From contig CACPHX010000010.1 in NCBI GenBank assembly GCA_902633975.1, forward strand, positions 1 through 51,226: DNA of 51,226 bases, read 5' to 3'. The translations under genes were made by a program, and so were the position numbers. Below, one piece after another: positions 16,650 through 26,093 of the stretch. Position 1 is the first letter of the stretch. Every line of letters begins with the position of its first letter. This DNA comes from an uncultured Marinoscillum sp. (GTDB taxonomy: Bacteria > Bacteroidota > Bacteroidia > Cytophagales > MED-G16). Under the pieces are notes generated by a model. That model made no database searches, had not been told where the DNA came from, and saw only the letters and a list, made by a program, of their open reading frames with translations.

Positions 16650-18314
16650 TTAATAAGAATCTTTATGGACCTTTTTGACTGATCTTCCAGAGGGATCAAT
16701 CATATTTTCAAATTCTTTATCCCACTTTAGTGCTTCTTCAGTACTACAGGCTACTGACTTGGATGATGGAACACATAATGCGCAATCGTCTCCCGGAAAA
16801 TGTTTTTCAAAGATTTTTCTAAATAAAAATTCCTCTTTAGACCTTGGAGTATTTATTGGGAACCTCTCTCTTCTATCATTAAAATCCATATCACTTATCT
16901 GGTTTTCAGCATGTTCTTTTAAAGAGTCTATCCATGAGTATCCTACTCCATCAGAAAATTGTTCCTTTTGTCTCCATAAAACACTCCCTGGAATATATCC
17001 ATTGAATGATTCCCTTAATATATTTTTTTCTATTTTTTTATTGGTAATCATTTTATGTGAAGGATCAATATTCATAGAATAGTCAAGAAAGTCTATATCT
17101 AAAAAAGGAACTCTACCCTCAACACCCCAAGCAGCTAATGATTTATTTGCCCGAAGACAATCGTAGAGATGAAGTTTATTTATTTTTCTTAATGTCTCTT
17201 CATGAAATTCCTTTGAGGATGGAGCCTTGTGAAAGTACAGATAACCACCAAATATTTCATCTGCTCCTTCACCTGAAAGAACCATCTTTATTCCCATGGA
17301 TTTTATATACCTAGCCATTAAATACATTGGAGTAGATGCTCTAACAGTTGTTACGTCATAGGTTTCTATATAATAAATAACATCTTCTAATGAATCTAAG
17401 GCCTCTTGAATTGTAAAATGAATTTCATGATGGACTGTTTTAAGATGATCTGCTACTTTTTTAGCAGCAATTAAATCAGGTGAGTTTTTTAAACCAACTG
17501 CAAAAGAATGTATTCTTGGCCACCATGCCTCTTGCTTATCTCCAGACTCAACTCTATTTTTAGAATATTTGGTTACAATAGAAGATATAATTGAAGAGTC
17601 TAAGCCTCCTGATAATAAAACTCCAAATGGTACATCTGACATCATTTGGCTTTTAACAGATTTTTCAAGTGAACTCCTTAAATCAGATGTAGATGAATGA
17701 TTCTTCACGTCATCATAATTCATCCAATTTCTTTTATAATATTTTACAGGTACTTTATCCTTATCAGTCATATAATGTCCAGGTGGGAACTCTTCTATTT
17801 TATTACAAAAACCAACTAAACATTTCATCTCTGATGCAAAATATTTATTTCCATCACTTCCCTCTCCCATATATAAAGGAATTACACCTATTGGATCTCT
17901 ACCAACTAAGAAACTATAATTCTTTTTATCATATAAAAAAAATGCAAAAATACCATTTAGATGATTTAAAAGATCATTTTTAAAGTTATTATAAAGTGGT
18001 ATTATAACTTCACAATCAGACTCTGTTTTATATTTATATTCAATTTTTTTATCAGCTCTAATCAGTTTGTGATTATATATTTCGCCATTTACAGCTAGTA
18101 TTATTTCTTCATTATTGGAAAGTATTGGTTGTTTACCTGATTTAACATCTACTATAGATAAACGTTCATGAGCTAAAATTGCATTTTCTGACGTATATAT
18201 ACCCGACCAGTCTGGTCCTCTATGTCTTACCTTTTTTGACATCGATAAAGACTTTGATCGCATATCCTTATCTAATTTTATTTCTTTATTGTAAATTGCA
18301 ACTATTCCACACAT
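16650..18314 (-). CDS. asnB: asparagine synthase (glutamine-hydrolysing)
   Basis: A 554-residue AsnB that transfers glutamine-derived ammonia to aspartate with ATP. I start at 18314 because this makes Cys2 of MCGIVAIYN the glutaminase nucleophile; an in-frame ATG at 18338 would bury that Cys and is wrong. The N-terminal Ntn domain shows RHRGPDWSG and LSIVDVKSGKQPI. The synthetase domain has the PP-loop SGGLDSS and LSGEGADEIFGGY. The C-terminus carries the ALCVPSSKS region. The start codon lies only seven bases from that of the divergent gamma-glutamyltranspeptidase gene. Confidence 0.96.
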   Translation of the reverse strand: MCGIVAIYNKEIKLDKDMRSKSLSMSKKVRHRGPDWSGIYTSENAILAHERLSIVDVKSGKQPILSNNEEIILAVNGEIYNHKLIRADKKIEYKYKTESDCEVIIPLYNNFKNDLLNHLNGIFAFFLYDKKNYSFLVGRDPIGVIPLYMGEGSDGNKYFASEMKCLVGFCNKIEEFPPGHYMTDKDKVPVKYYKRNWMNYDDVKNHSSTSDLRSSLEKSVKSQMMSDVPFGVLLSGGLDSSIISSIVTKYSKNRVESGDKQEAWWPRIHSFAVGLKNSPDLIAAKKVADHLKTVHHEIHFTIQEALDSLEDVIYYIETYDVTTVRASTPMYLMARYIKSMGIKMVLSGEGADEIFGGYLYFHKAPSSKEFHEETLRKINKLHLYDCLRANKSLAAWGVEGRVPFLDIDFLDYSMNIDPSHKMITNKKIEKNILRESFNGYIPGSVLWRQKEQFSDGVGYSWIDSLKEHAENQISDMDFNDRRERFPINTPRSKEEFLFRKIFEKHFPGDDCALCVPSSKSVACSTEEALKWDKEFENMIDPSGRSVKKVHKDSY

Positions 18315-18321
18315 AATAGAA

Positions 18322-20016
18322 ATGCAATATAATTTCAAAAAATCACTTTTTCCTCTTTTAATATCATCATTATTAATATCATTTTCATGTAATAATCACT
18401 CAAAATTTTATAAAGGAATGGTTTCATCTGCACATCCAATTGCTTCAAAAATTGGATTAGATGTACTTCAAAATGGTGGTAATGCTTTCGATGCTGCAAT
18501 AGCTGTTCATTTTGCATTGTCGGTAGTATATCCTAATGCTGGTAATATTGGAGGTGGAGGTTTCATGGTATATAGATTAAATAATGGAGACATAGGCACA
18601 CTTGATTTTAGAGAAAAGGCACCAGAAAAGTCATTTAGAGACATGTATATCGACAATGTCGAAGGTGAATTGAAAGTTGACGATAAGAGGAGTAAAATTG
18701 GTCATTTAGCATCGGGAGTTCCTGGTTCAGTTGATGGTATGGTTAAGATATATGAAAAGTTTTCTAGTGTAGAATGGAAAAATCTATTGGAACCATCAAT
18801 AAAGGTTGCGAAAGAAGGTTTTAGGGTAACCGAAAAACAAGCAATAGGATTAAATAATGTTAAAGAATCCTTATTGTCAGTAAATGATCATTCTATTCCA
18901 TTTATAAAAGACGAACAATGGAAAAAGGGGGATATTTTAATACAAAAAAATCTTGCTAAAACATTAGAAGAAATTAAAAAATCAAAAAGAGATGGATTTT
19001 ATAAAGGTACTGTAGCATACCAACTTATTAAGGAGATGAATTCAGGTGGTGGTATAATAACACAATCAGATTTAGATAACTATAGCTCATTATGGAGAGA
19101 TCCAATTATTGGGTTATTTAAAAATCATAAAATTATATCTATGGGACCTCCATCAAGTGGTGGAATAGCCTTGGTACAATTATTACATGGTGCCGAACAA
19201 TTAGAAACTAAAAACTATGATCACAATTCCTTTGAATACATAAATACAATTGCAGAAATAGAAAGTAGGGTTTACGCTGATAGAGCATCACATTTAGGTG
19301 ATCCTGATTTTTTTAACGTTCCACAAAAATCTTTAACGAATCAAAATTATTTATCAAAAAGGTTTAGTAAAATAAAAAGCAATATTAAAACACTATCGGT
19401 AGATGTTAAGGAAGGGTCTTTCAATGGTATCGAGTCTGACGAGACAACACATTTTTCTATTGTGGATAAATATGGAAACGCTGTCTCAATAACAACTACA
19501 ATCAATGGTGGTTACGGATCAAAAGTTGTCGTAGAGGGAGCAGGTTTTCTTTTAAACAATGAAATGGATGATTTTAGTGTTAAGCCTGGTTATCCAAATA
19601 TGTTTGGATTAGTTGGAGGTGAAGCAAATTCAATTGAACCAAATAAAAGAATGCTCTCTTCAATGACTCCAACAATTATTGAGAAAAATGATAAATTATT
19701 TATGGTCGTTGGAACCCCTGGTGGATCAACAATCATTACCTCTGTTTTTCAGACTATCCTAAATGTAATTGATTATAATATGGATATGCAGGAAGCTGTT
19801 GATTCAAAGAAATTCCATCACCAGTGGCTACCTGATGTTCTGATTGTTGAAGAAAATACTTTATCTGATAAATTAAGTAATGATCTAACCCAGATTGGTC
19901 ACAAGATTGTAAAAAGGAAAACACTTGGTAGAATGGACTGTATTTTAGTAAGGGAAGATGGCTCTTTGGAAGGGGGTGCTGATAAAAGAGGTGATAATAT
20001 TGCTCTAGGCTACTAA
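18322..20016 (+). CDS. ggt: gamma-glutamyltranspeptidase, lipoprotein form
   Basis: A 564-residue Ntn-hydrolase that cleaves gamma-glutamyl bonds (for example glutathione) outside the cytoplasm. The N-terminus is a lipoprotein signal (LFPLLISSLLISFSCNNH, Cys about 23). The large subunit begins MVSSAHPIASKIGLDVLQNGGNAFDAAIA. The autoprocessing site is DETTHFSIVDKYGNAVS, with the catalytic Thr at about 375. The oxyanion and substrate segments GYGSKVVVEGAGFLLNNEMDDF, RMLSSMTPTI and GTPGGSTI follow. The length is normal. Only seven bases separate its ATG from that of asnB on the other strand. Confidence 0.95.
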   Translation: MQYNFKKSLFPLLISSLLISFSCNNHSKFYKGMVSSAHPIASKIGLDVLQNGGNAFDAAIAVHFALSVVYPNAGNIGGGGFMVYRLNNGDIGTLDFREKAPEKSFRDMYIDNVEGELKVDDKRSKIGHLASGVPGSVDGMVKIYEKFSSVEWKNLLEPSIKVAKEGFRVTEKQAIGLNNVKESLLSVNDHSIPFIKDEQWKKGDILIQKNLAKTLEEIKKSKRDGFYKGTVAYQLIKEMNSGGGIITQSDLDNYSSLWRDPIIGLFKNHKIISMGPPSSGGIALVQLLHGAEQLETKNYDHNSFEYINTIAEIESRVYADRASHLGDPDFFNVPQKSLTNQNYLSKRFSKIKSNIKTLSVDVKEGSFNGIESDETTHFSIVDKYGNAVSITTTINGGYGSKVVVEGAGFLLNNEMDDFSVKPGYPNMFGLVGGEANSIEPNKRMLSSMTPTIIEKNDKLFMVVGTPGGSTIITSVFQTILNVIDYNMDMQEAVDSKKFHHQWLPDVLIVEENTLSDKLSNDLTQIGHKIVKRKTLGRMDCILVREDGSLEGGADKRGDNIALGY

Positions 20017-20059
20017 GATATATCCCCTATTATACTTTAAACATTGATTTGATTTTTAT

Positions 20060-21112
20060 ATGAAAATAAATAAATACCATTTATTTAGGATAATGTTTTT
20101 TTCAACTATTCCTTTTTTTTTAAATGCACAAAGTGAATTACAAAGAATACATACAGTAAGTTTTTACAATGTTGAGAATTTATTCGATACTATTAATGAT
20201 ATTAATAAAAAGGATGAAAGAAGTCCTATTATGGAAATAAAAAATAATAGAACAAAAATATACTATCAAAAACTCCAAAACCTTTCAAAAGTAATATCAG
20301 ATATAGGATATAAACATACCAAAATTCCTCCAACAATAGTTGGTTTATCAGAAGTTGAAAATAGAATGGTTATCGAAGACCTGACTGAGACAGGAAACCT
20401 TAAAAAAAGTAATTATGGTATATCTCACTTTGAATCACCAGATACAAGAGGTATTGATGTTGCAATAATTTACTTAAAAAAGTACTTTAAAATAATTAAT
20501 GAAAATGTTCATAAACTTGAATTATATGATACTAATTCAAAAAATAAATTTTTTACAAGATACCAACACGTAATAGAAGGTTTGTTAGAAGGGGAAAGAA
20601 TATTTTTAATTGTAAATCATTGGCCTTCAAGAATTGGTGGAAAAGTAAAATCAAGTACTTATAGAAAAAGAGCAGCAGAGCTTAATTTAGAAATAATCGA
20701 CTCCATAAATTTTATTTATAAAAATCCTAAAATTATCAATATGGGAGATTTTAATGATGATCCCATTGATTATAGCATAAAAGAAATTTTAAATGCAAAG
20801 AATGATAAAAACAATTTATTTGATAATGACTTATTTAATGCTTATGAAAAATTATATCTGGAGGGTCAAGGTACTCTTGTTTATAACGATAATTGGAATT
20901 TATTTGATCAAATACTTGTATCTAAATCATTAACAGATGAAAGTTATGAGAGTTTTTCTTTCTTAAATGCATACATTTATAATGAAGAGTACATAATAAA
21001 TCAGTCAGGAAGATATAAAGGATATCCATTTAGAAGTTTTGCTTCAGGAAATTTTTTAAATGGATACAGTGACCATCTACCTGTTTATATATTGTTGTTA
21101 AAAAAATTATAA
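20060..21112 (+). CDS. exported endonuclease/exonuclease/phosphatase-family protein
   Basis: A 350-residue protein with an N-terminal signal peptide (FRIMFFSTIPFFLNAQS) and an EEP (DNase I-like) domain. Motifs are TVSFYNVENLFDT at the start, GLSEVENRMVIEDL with the metal-binding Glu, VNHWPSR, MGDFNDDP and the final SDHLPV with its catalytic Asp-His. Bacteroidota have many secreted EEP proteins annotated as nucleases or phosphodiesterases; the substrate is not known. It lies between ggt and a surface lipoprotein on the same strand and probably acts in the periplasm or outside the cell, perhaps scavenging phosphate or nucleotides. Confidence 0.87.
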   Translation: MKINKYHLFRIMFFSTIPFFLNAQSELQRIHTVSFYNVENLFDTINDINKKDERSPIMEIKNNRTKIYYQKLQNLSKVISDIGYKHTKIPPTIVGLSEVENRMVIEDLTETGNLKKSNYGISHFESPDTRGIDVAIIYLKKYFKIINENVHKLELYDTNSKNKFFTRYQHVIEGLLEGERIFLIVNHWPSRIGGKVKSSTYRKRAAELNLEIIDSINFIYKNPKIINMGDFNDDPIDYSIKEILNAKNDKNNLFDNDLFNAYEKLYLEGQGTLVYNDNWNLFDQILVSKSLTDESYESFSFLNAYIYNEEYIINQSGRYKGYPFRSFASGNFLNGYSDHLPVYILLLKKL

Positions 21113-21166
21113 ATTTTAATAAATATTAATTTAGATTTGTATTGTATTTCAGTTAAAAAAATTCAA

Positions 21167-22339
21167 ATGAAAAAAGTTTTTCCGTTTATTATATTATTTT
21201 TTGTAATCCTTAGTTGTGAAGAAGGTTCATTAGATGAAGACATAACTATTGTTGATGATGATCAAGAAATAGTTCCTGACAAAGAAGACGAAAATACAGA
21301 TCCAGAATCAAATAAAGGAGTATTGTATATTGCGGGCTCATATAATACTGGAGGCCAGGAATATGGTGCTTATTGGACAGATTCTAATAATGATGGCAAG
21401 TGGGATAGAACAGATTTAGATGATTCAAGAGTGATTCATGATATAATAGTAAAGGATGGAATAATATATGCAGTAGGTGAAACTACATGGATAAGAGGAG
21501 ATGGACAAGACCCGGCGTTATGGATAAATGGTATAAAAACAGAATTAGATGCTCCCAATAATGATGAAGACTGGGGAGGTGCAACGGCATATGCTATAGC
21601 TTTACACGGAGATGACATCTATATATCTGGTAATTATGCATCTAAAAAAGCCGATTTTGGAGGTGTTTCAAGCGCCTGTTATTGGATAGTGAATAATAAT
21701 AATCCTCAAGGAAAACTTTACCCACTTGAAAATGGTGTTAGCTCTGATGCTTATGGAATTGCAATTTTGAATGGACAACCTATTTCAGTTGGTTGGTATC
21801 AAAAAGAACATAAAATAATGCCAGCTAAATGGGTTGGTAATAAAAGGTCAAATCTTGATGGAAAGAATGATGGAGAGGCAATGGATATAGTAGTTGATGG
21901 TGAAAACTATTACATAAGTGGATGGACTGATAATAAAAGACAAGCTACCCATTATTATCCTACTGTTTGGAAAAATAACCAGAGCTCTAGAAAGACACTC
22001 AAAGAAGGTAAATTAAGAAGAAATGAAGTATCAAGTAACGATAGAGAAGCCTATGCTTCTTCAATTATTGCAAAAAATGGTAACATTTATGCTACTGGAT
22101 ATACATATTTCGATTACTCTGTAACATCAGCAAGCTATTGGACTATTGACTTTAGTGAAAATAATCCAGTCAATGAAATTACTGAATTCAATGGTGGAGA
22201 GATGAAAGATCTAGTTATATCTGACAATGGTGATATAATAACCGTCGGATCTGGAGAATTGTGGATAAATGGAACAACTTCTGAGGTTATTGATCCTGCT
22301 TTTGTAGTATATCCTAACGCTATTACAATATCCGAATAA
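21167..22339 (+). CDS. surface lipoprotein with seven propeller-like repeats
   Basis: No named family recognised. The start at 21167 (ATG) gives a lipoprotein signal MKKVFPFIILFFVILSCEEG with Cys about 17; an earlier TTG in the same frame adds only an unrelated decapeptide. An acidic linker (DEDITIVDDDQE...) follows. The rest is seven repeats of about 45-60 residues, each pairing an 'iYisGw' strand with an aromatic-Trp strand: AYWTD, ALWING, CYWIVN, AKWVGN, TVWKNN, SYWTID, ELWING. This spacing is what a seven-bladed beta-propeller would show. A binding or extracellular scaffold role is likely. An acidic stretch after the lipid Cys often marks surface-exposed lipoproteins in Bacteroidota. Confidence 0.8.
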   Translation: MKKVFPFIILFFVILSCEEGSLDEDITIVDDDQEIVPDKEDENTDPESNKGVLYIAGSYNTGGQEYGAYWTDSNNDGKWDRTDLDDSRVIHDIIVKDGIIYAVGETTWIRGDGQDPALWINGIKTELDAPNNDEDWGGATAYAIALHGDDIYISGNYASKKADFGGVSSACYWIVNNNNPQGKLYPLENGVSSDAYGIAILNGQPISVGWYQKEHKIMPAKWVGNKRSNLDGKNDGEAMDIVVDGENYYISGWTDNKRQATHYYPTVWKNNQSSRKTLKEGKLRRNEVSSNDREAYASSIIAKNGNIYATGYTYFDYSVTSASYWTIDFSENNPVNEITEFNGGEMKDLVISDNGDIITVGSGELWINGTTSEVIDPAFVVYPNAITISE

Positions 22340-22369
22340 TTTACACTTTAAATTAATAACTATCCATAT

Positions 22370-23737
22370 CTAATTTAAAGACTGAGCAATAGAACTCTTC
22401 ATTATGTCGATATTATACTGCCATTCTTTTATGCTTGGCTCTGGATTACCATGCCTTATATAAGCATCATCAACTGCATCCTTAATTTGTAATGACCATT
22501 TGTCAATAAGAAGATTTATGTTTGGCATATTATATAATTCATTTTGAAAAATTTGATCAAGACTGTCATACTTCAATCTATAATCAGTAAAAACTCCAAT
22601 AATTTTATCACAAGCTGCAGATCTTTGTTTTAATTTAAATTGACCAAATTTAAATCCAACACAATTATTAGAAATTTCATACCATTTATCCTTAATGGGA
22701 GTTACAGGATTAACGTTCTGAATAAGATTCTCGAATGCATTATCAAGATCCCAGGGAATTAGTTGTAATTTATTTTCATCAGGAAATTCATACCAGTAAA
22801 AATTATGGTTTTCGTAGGTATCACCACCTTCATGATAAAAATGCATAAAACCATCATCATTTGCTATCCTTCGATCAACAAGAATAGTTTTTAAAAAAAT
22901 ATCTTTATCAATCCAATTTTCAACTACTGATTTAACTTCATCTTTATTAGATTCACTTAATAAATTTGAAAATGATTTAATTTTAGAAACATTGGAAATC
23001 TCTTCATTTGTCTTTAATCCATATTTAAAATATTCATCACTACGTAATTCGCCGTTACTACTTACAGGCCAAACCTCTTTATATAAGTTCCCACCACCCC
23101 CATCAAAATGTTTATTAGTATATGGGCCGTCAATATTTTCTGTATTTGCAAATAGTCCAATAAATTCTCCATTAATATATACCAATGCATGATTTGATCT
23201 TGGTGCATTAATTCCAAAATTTCTATACATGTAATATCCTAATCTCTCACGCATCTTTGATTTGTCTAAATTTTGAGAATGAAACTGAATTTTTTTCATT
23301 CCATAAAACTTTTTATCTTCCTTCCAATTAATTTTTATTTTCATAGAGAGTTTAGGACATATCTTGTAACCATTGGGTTCGGTCCAGTCGGGATCTGATA
23401 AACATCCCACCCAAGCGCCAATTGATCCTTTATACCTAACACCTACATTTTTTATTACCACACCTTCAAAAATTAGAAATCCATTAACATATTCCTCAGC
23501 TGCAGGATCATTGTCAATTTTATTTAGATTTTCATCAGTAAGATAAATATCAAACCTGTGAAGTTTATCCTGGTTATATATATAGCTTGAACTATGACTC
23601 TCATCAAAAGAGTATTCATCTAAAGAATTTATAAAATTAATCAATGAATCATATTGAGTTGTTTTTATCTCATCATACTTATTATCACATGATATACTTA
23701 TAAAAAAAAACAAGAATAAAATTACCCTAATTAACAT
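22370..23737 (-). CDS. CotH-kinase-family lipoprotein
   Basis: A 455-residue lipoprotein (MLIRVILFLFFFISISCDNK, Cys about 17) with a CotH-like domain. It shows GVRYKGSIGAW, MKIKINWKEDKKFYGMKKIQFHS, the RERLGYYMYRNFGINAPRSNHALVYINGEFIGLF segment that corresponds to CotH's conserved core, and QLIPWDLDNAF. The family is homologous to a spore-coat protein kinase, but many bacterial secreted members are uncharacterised. It is convergent with the propeller lipoprotein gene, with 30 bases between stops, and 51 bases downstream of the OmpA-type gene end. Confidence 0.85.
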   Translation of the reverse strand: MLIRVILFLFFFISISCDNKYDEIKTTQYDSLINFINSLDEYSFDESHSSSYIYNQDKLHRFDIYLTDENLNKIDNDPAAEEYVNGFLIFEGVVIKNVGVRYKGSIGAWVGCLSDPDWTEPNGYKICPKLSMKIKINWKEDKKFYGMKKIQFHSQNLDKSKMRERLGYYMYRNFGINAPRSNHALVYINGEFIGLFANTENIDGPYTNKHFDGGGGNLYKEVWPVSSNGELRSDEYFKYGLKTNEEISNVSKIKSFSNLLSESNKDEVKSVVENWIDKDIFLKTILVDRRIANDDGFMHFYHEGGDTYENHNFYWYEFPDENKLQLIPWDLDNAFENLIQNVNPVTPIKDKWYEISNNCVGFKFGQFKLKQRSAACDKIIGVFTDYRLKYDSLDQIFQNELYNMPNINLLIDKWSLQIKDAVDDAYIRHGNPEPSIKEWQYNIDIMKSSIAQSLN

Positions 23738-23788
23738 ATTTTTTTGTGTCTAAAATTATTGTTATCCTATACTTATTTCTTTAGTATT

Positions 23789-25186
23789 TTAATTAATTAA
23801 AATCTCTACCCTTCTATTAAGTTTCCTTGATTCTTCAGAATCATTACTAAACCTAGGTTTAGTTGGTCCAAGACCCTTAACTTTTATCTGACTTTTCTTA
23901 ATTCCTTTTATTACTAAAAAATTTTTAATAACCTCTGACCTTTCCCTTGATAATTTGATATTAGACCTAAAGTCACCTCTATTATCTGTATGTCCTTCTA
24001 TTGTTATTTGAATGTCAGAATTTGATTCAAAAAGGTGTAATAAATCATTTAAATAAGGAAGAGATTCGTCATCTAAATCTGTTGAAGACTGTTTAAAAAT
24101 TAGATTTTTTAATACTATCCTACTTCCTGATTTCACCTCATCTAAATTAATTGATATATCAACTGATTTGTCTACTCTGAGTGTTGTATCTTTTATAAAA
24201 TAATTATCTACCAAAAATTTAAAATTATATGTATCAACTCTTTCTATTGGTAAACTAAAAATATTTGAACTAAATGAAATAGAGTCATTGTTAAGATATA
24301 AGTTTCCATTAGTGATTTCAGAATTGAGATTAAAGGTCAAGTTAATTCGATTTTTATTATCAGAATAAAAAAATAAATCAGAATTTGTTTTACTGTTAGT
24401 AGTTGCAGATAATATAAAATTATTTGAATTGTAATCATAAGTTAAGGAAGCTTCTGATTTTGATGTATTTAAAAGATTCATTTTTAGGGGATCAGACCAG
24501 AATTTATCTTTTAAGACTGTAAAATATAACTCATATCCTTCCTCGTCTCTATTTGAAATAAATACCAGTGTATCTTCTTTATAAAGAAATGGGGATATGT
24601 CTTGGTATTCACTGTTAACAGATGATCCAATATTAGTTAATCTACCCCACACATTATTATTTTTTTTTGAAGTGTAAATATCCTCAACACCATAAGTTCC
24701 AAATCCCTCAAACGAAAGAAAAAGTTTATCCTGTGAATAATTGATTGATCCAGATATTAAATTATAATTTGGTGGAAACCCATCTATTTTCTCAGTTCTT
24801 TTAAGTTTATATTGATTGTTTATATCGTAATAGTCTATAGATCCATTTCTTAATATTATTAGATCATTTTTATACAATCCAAGAATCACATCATTTTCTA
24901 TTGTATTTACCTCTCTCAAATTAATTGGTGTTCCCCAAACTCCATTATTCTTATTTCTATACCATATATCATTCATATCACTTAATCCAGATGTATTATT
25001 TGTGTTGTCAGAACTACTAAAAAATAATGTATTTCCATCGTCACTTAAGTATGCATTACTCTCATTAAACGGGTATGACTCCATCTTTTTATTGACGAGA
25101 GATACATTTTCAAACACTTGAGATTTAACAAGTGAAAATGTTAAAAGAAAAAACATAGATAGATAAGATCTAATACTCATTATCAA
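23789..25186 (-). CDS. OmpA-family protein with PD40/beta-propeller N-terminus
   Basis: A 465-residue exported protein. A signal peptide (SIRSYLSMFFLLTFSLVKSQ) is followed by propeller-like PD40 repeats (for example NAYLSDDGNTLFFSSSD and PFLYKEDTLVFISNRD). An OmpA C-terminal peptidoglycan-binding domain lies at about 355-465, with LIFKQSSTDLDDESLPYLNDLL, IEGHTDNRGD, LSRERSEVIKNFLV and LNRRVEILI. This layout is typical of Bacteroidota envelope proteins linking the outer membrane to peptidoglycan. The start at 25186 overlaps the dehydrogenase gene by 17 bases; an ATG two codons later (25180) also works. Confidence 0.87.
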   Translation of the reverse strand: MIMSIRSYLSMFFLLTFSLVKSQVFENVSLVNKKMESYPFNESNAYLSDDGNTLFFSSSDNTNNTSGLSDMNDIWYRNKNNGVWGTPINLREVNTIENDVILGLYKNDLIILRNGSIDYYDINNQYKLKRTEKIDGFPPNYNLISGSINYSQDKLFLSFEGFGTYGVEDIYTSKKNNNVWGRLTNIGSSVNSEYQDISPFLYKEDTLVFISNRDEEGYELYFTVLKDKFWSDPLKMNLLNTSKSEASLTYDYNSNNFILSATTNSKTNSDLFFYSDNKNRINLTFNLNSEITNGNLYLNNDSISFSSNIFSLPIERVDTYNFKFLVDNYFIKDTTLRVDKSVDISINLDEVKSGSRIVLKNLIFKQSSTDLDDESLPYLNDLLHLFESNSDIQITIEGHTDNRGDFRSNIKLSRERSEVIKNFLVIKGIKKSQIKVKGLGPTKPRFSNDSEESRKLNRRVEILIN

Positions 25187-26093
25187 TATTAACCTGATTT
25201 AATAAAGTATCTCCCGATACTACTCTCTTATAGTTCTCTATAATCTGAGGCACAGCAGCATCTTCATTTGTTATGCTTGCATTATGTGGTGTTATTTGAA
25301 TTTTTTCATGGTTCCATATACCACTTGATTGAGGAAGTGGTTCTGTCTCAAATACATCTAAAAAAGCTCCCGATAAGGTCCCATTATCAATATATTTTAG
25401 AATATGATTTTCATTTTGAACGTTACCTCTAGATACATTAATGAGATATGTTCCTTTATTTAGTTTTTTGAAAAGTTTCTCATCAAGCAAGTGATGAGTT
25501 TTATTAGTATAAGGAACAATACATACCAGTATATTTATTTTCGATAAAAATTCATCTAATCCATCACCATGATAAACCTTAACTTTAGTGTTCACCTTTT
25601 TATTTAATGAATAACCTAAAACATTAAAACCCATATATTGAAGTTTATCTGCAGCATCTGAACCTAATGCCCCAAAACCTAATATTCCAATATTTACAGG
25701 TAATATTTCTGGATGGGTATATTGATCCCATACTTTCTCTTTCTTATCTTTTTGATACTTTAAAATTCTTCTATGATGAAAAAGAACGGCTGTAATAATA
25801 TAGTTTGTCATTGAAAATGATAATTTTTCATCAGAAATTCTACATATTGGAATACCTTTTGGGCGTGAAGGATCATTTATTATGTGATCTACACCAGCTC
25901 CCATTGAATGGATAAGTTTTAGATTATTGAATTTTCCTAAAACATCTTTTGGATGTTTCCAGAGACATATACAGTCAATTTTATCGTAATCAATATCAGG
26001 GTATGTGGAGATATGAATTTTTTCGTCATATTTTTTAAAAGTCCTTACCCAACCATCAACTCTCTCCTTAGGTGCTATTATTCCAATTTTCAT
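25170..26093 (-). CDS. D-2-hydroxyacid dehydrogenase, glyoxylate/hydroxypyruvate reductase A-like
   Basis: A 307-residue NAD(P)-dependent reductase of the D-isomer 2-hydroxyacid dehydrogenase family. The Rossmann motif GILGFGALGSDAADKL lies near 137-152. The catalytic triad regions follow: NVSRGN (Arg), ETEPLP (Glu) and TPHNAS (His). The N-terminal half has the short GhrA-type substrate domain with IHSMGAGVDHI. It probably reduces glyoxylate or hydroxypyruvate. The ATG overlaps the stop of the SSS symporter by four bases (ATGA), so transport and reduction of a hydroxy- or keto-acid may be linked; that is inference only. Confidence 0.9.
   Translation of the reverse strand: MKIGIIAPKERVDGWVRTFKKYDEKIHISTYPDIDYDKIDCICLWKHPKDVLGKFNNLKLIHSMGAGVDHIINDPSRPKGIPICRISDEKLSFSMTNYIITAVLFHHRRILKYQKDKKEKVWDQYTHPEILPVNIGILGFGALGSDAADKLQYMGFNVLGYSLNKKVNTKVKVYHGDGLDEFLSKINILVCIVPYTNKTHHLLDEKLFKKLNKGTYLINVSRGNVQNENHILKYIDNGTLSGAFLDVFETEPLPQSSGIWNHEKIQITPHNASITNEDAAVPQIIENYKRVVSGDTLLNQVNIDNEY

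Noticed and set aside
18314..18338. Upstream ATG for asparagine synthetase
   Set aside because: It would add eight residues before the catalytic Cys2, which must be exposed by removal of the initiator Met.
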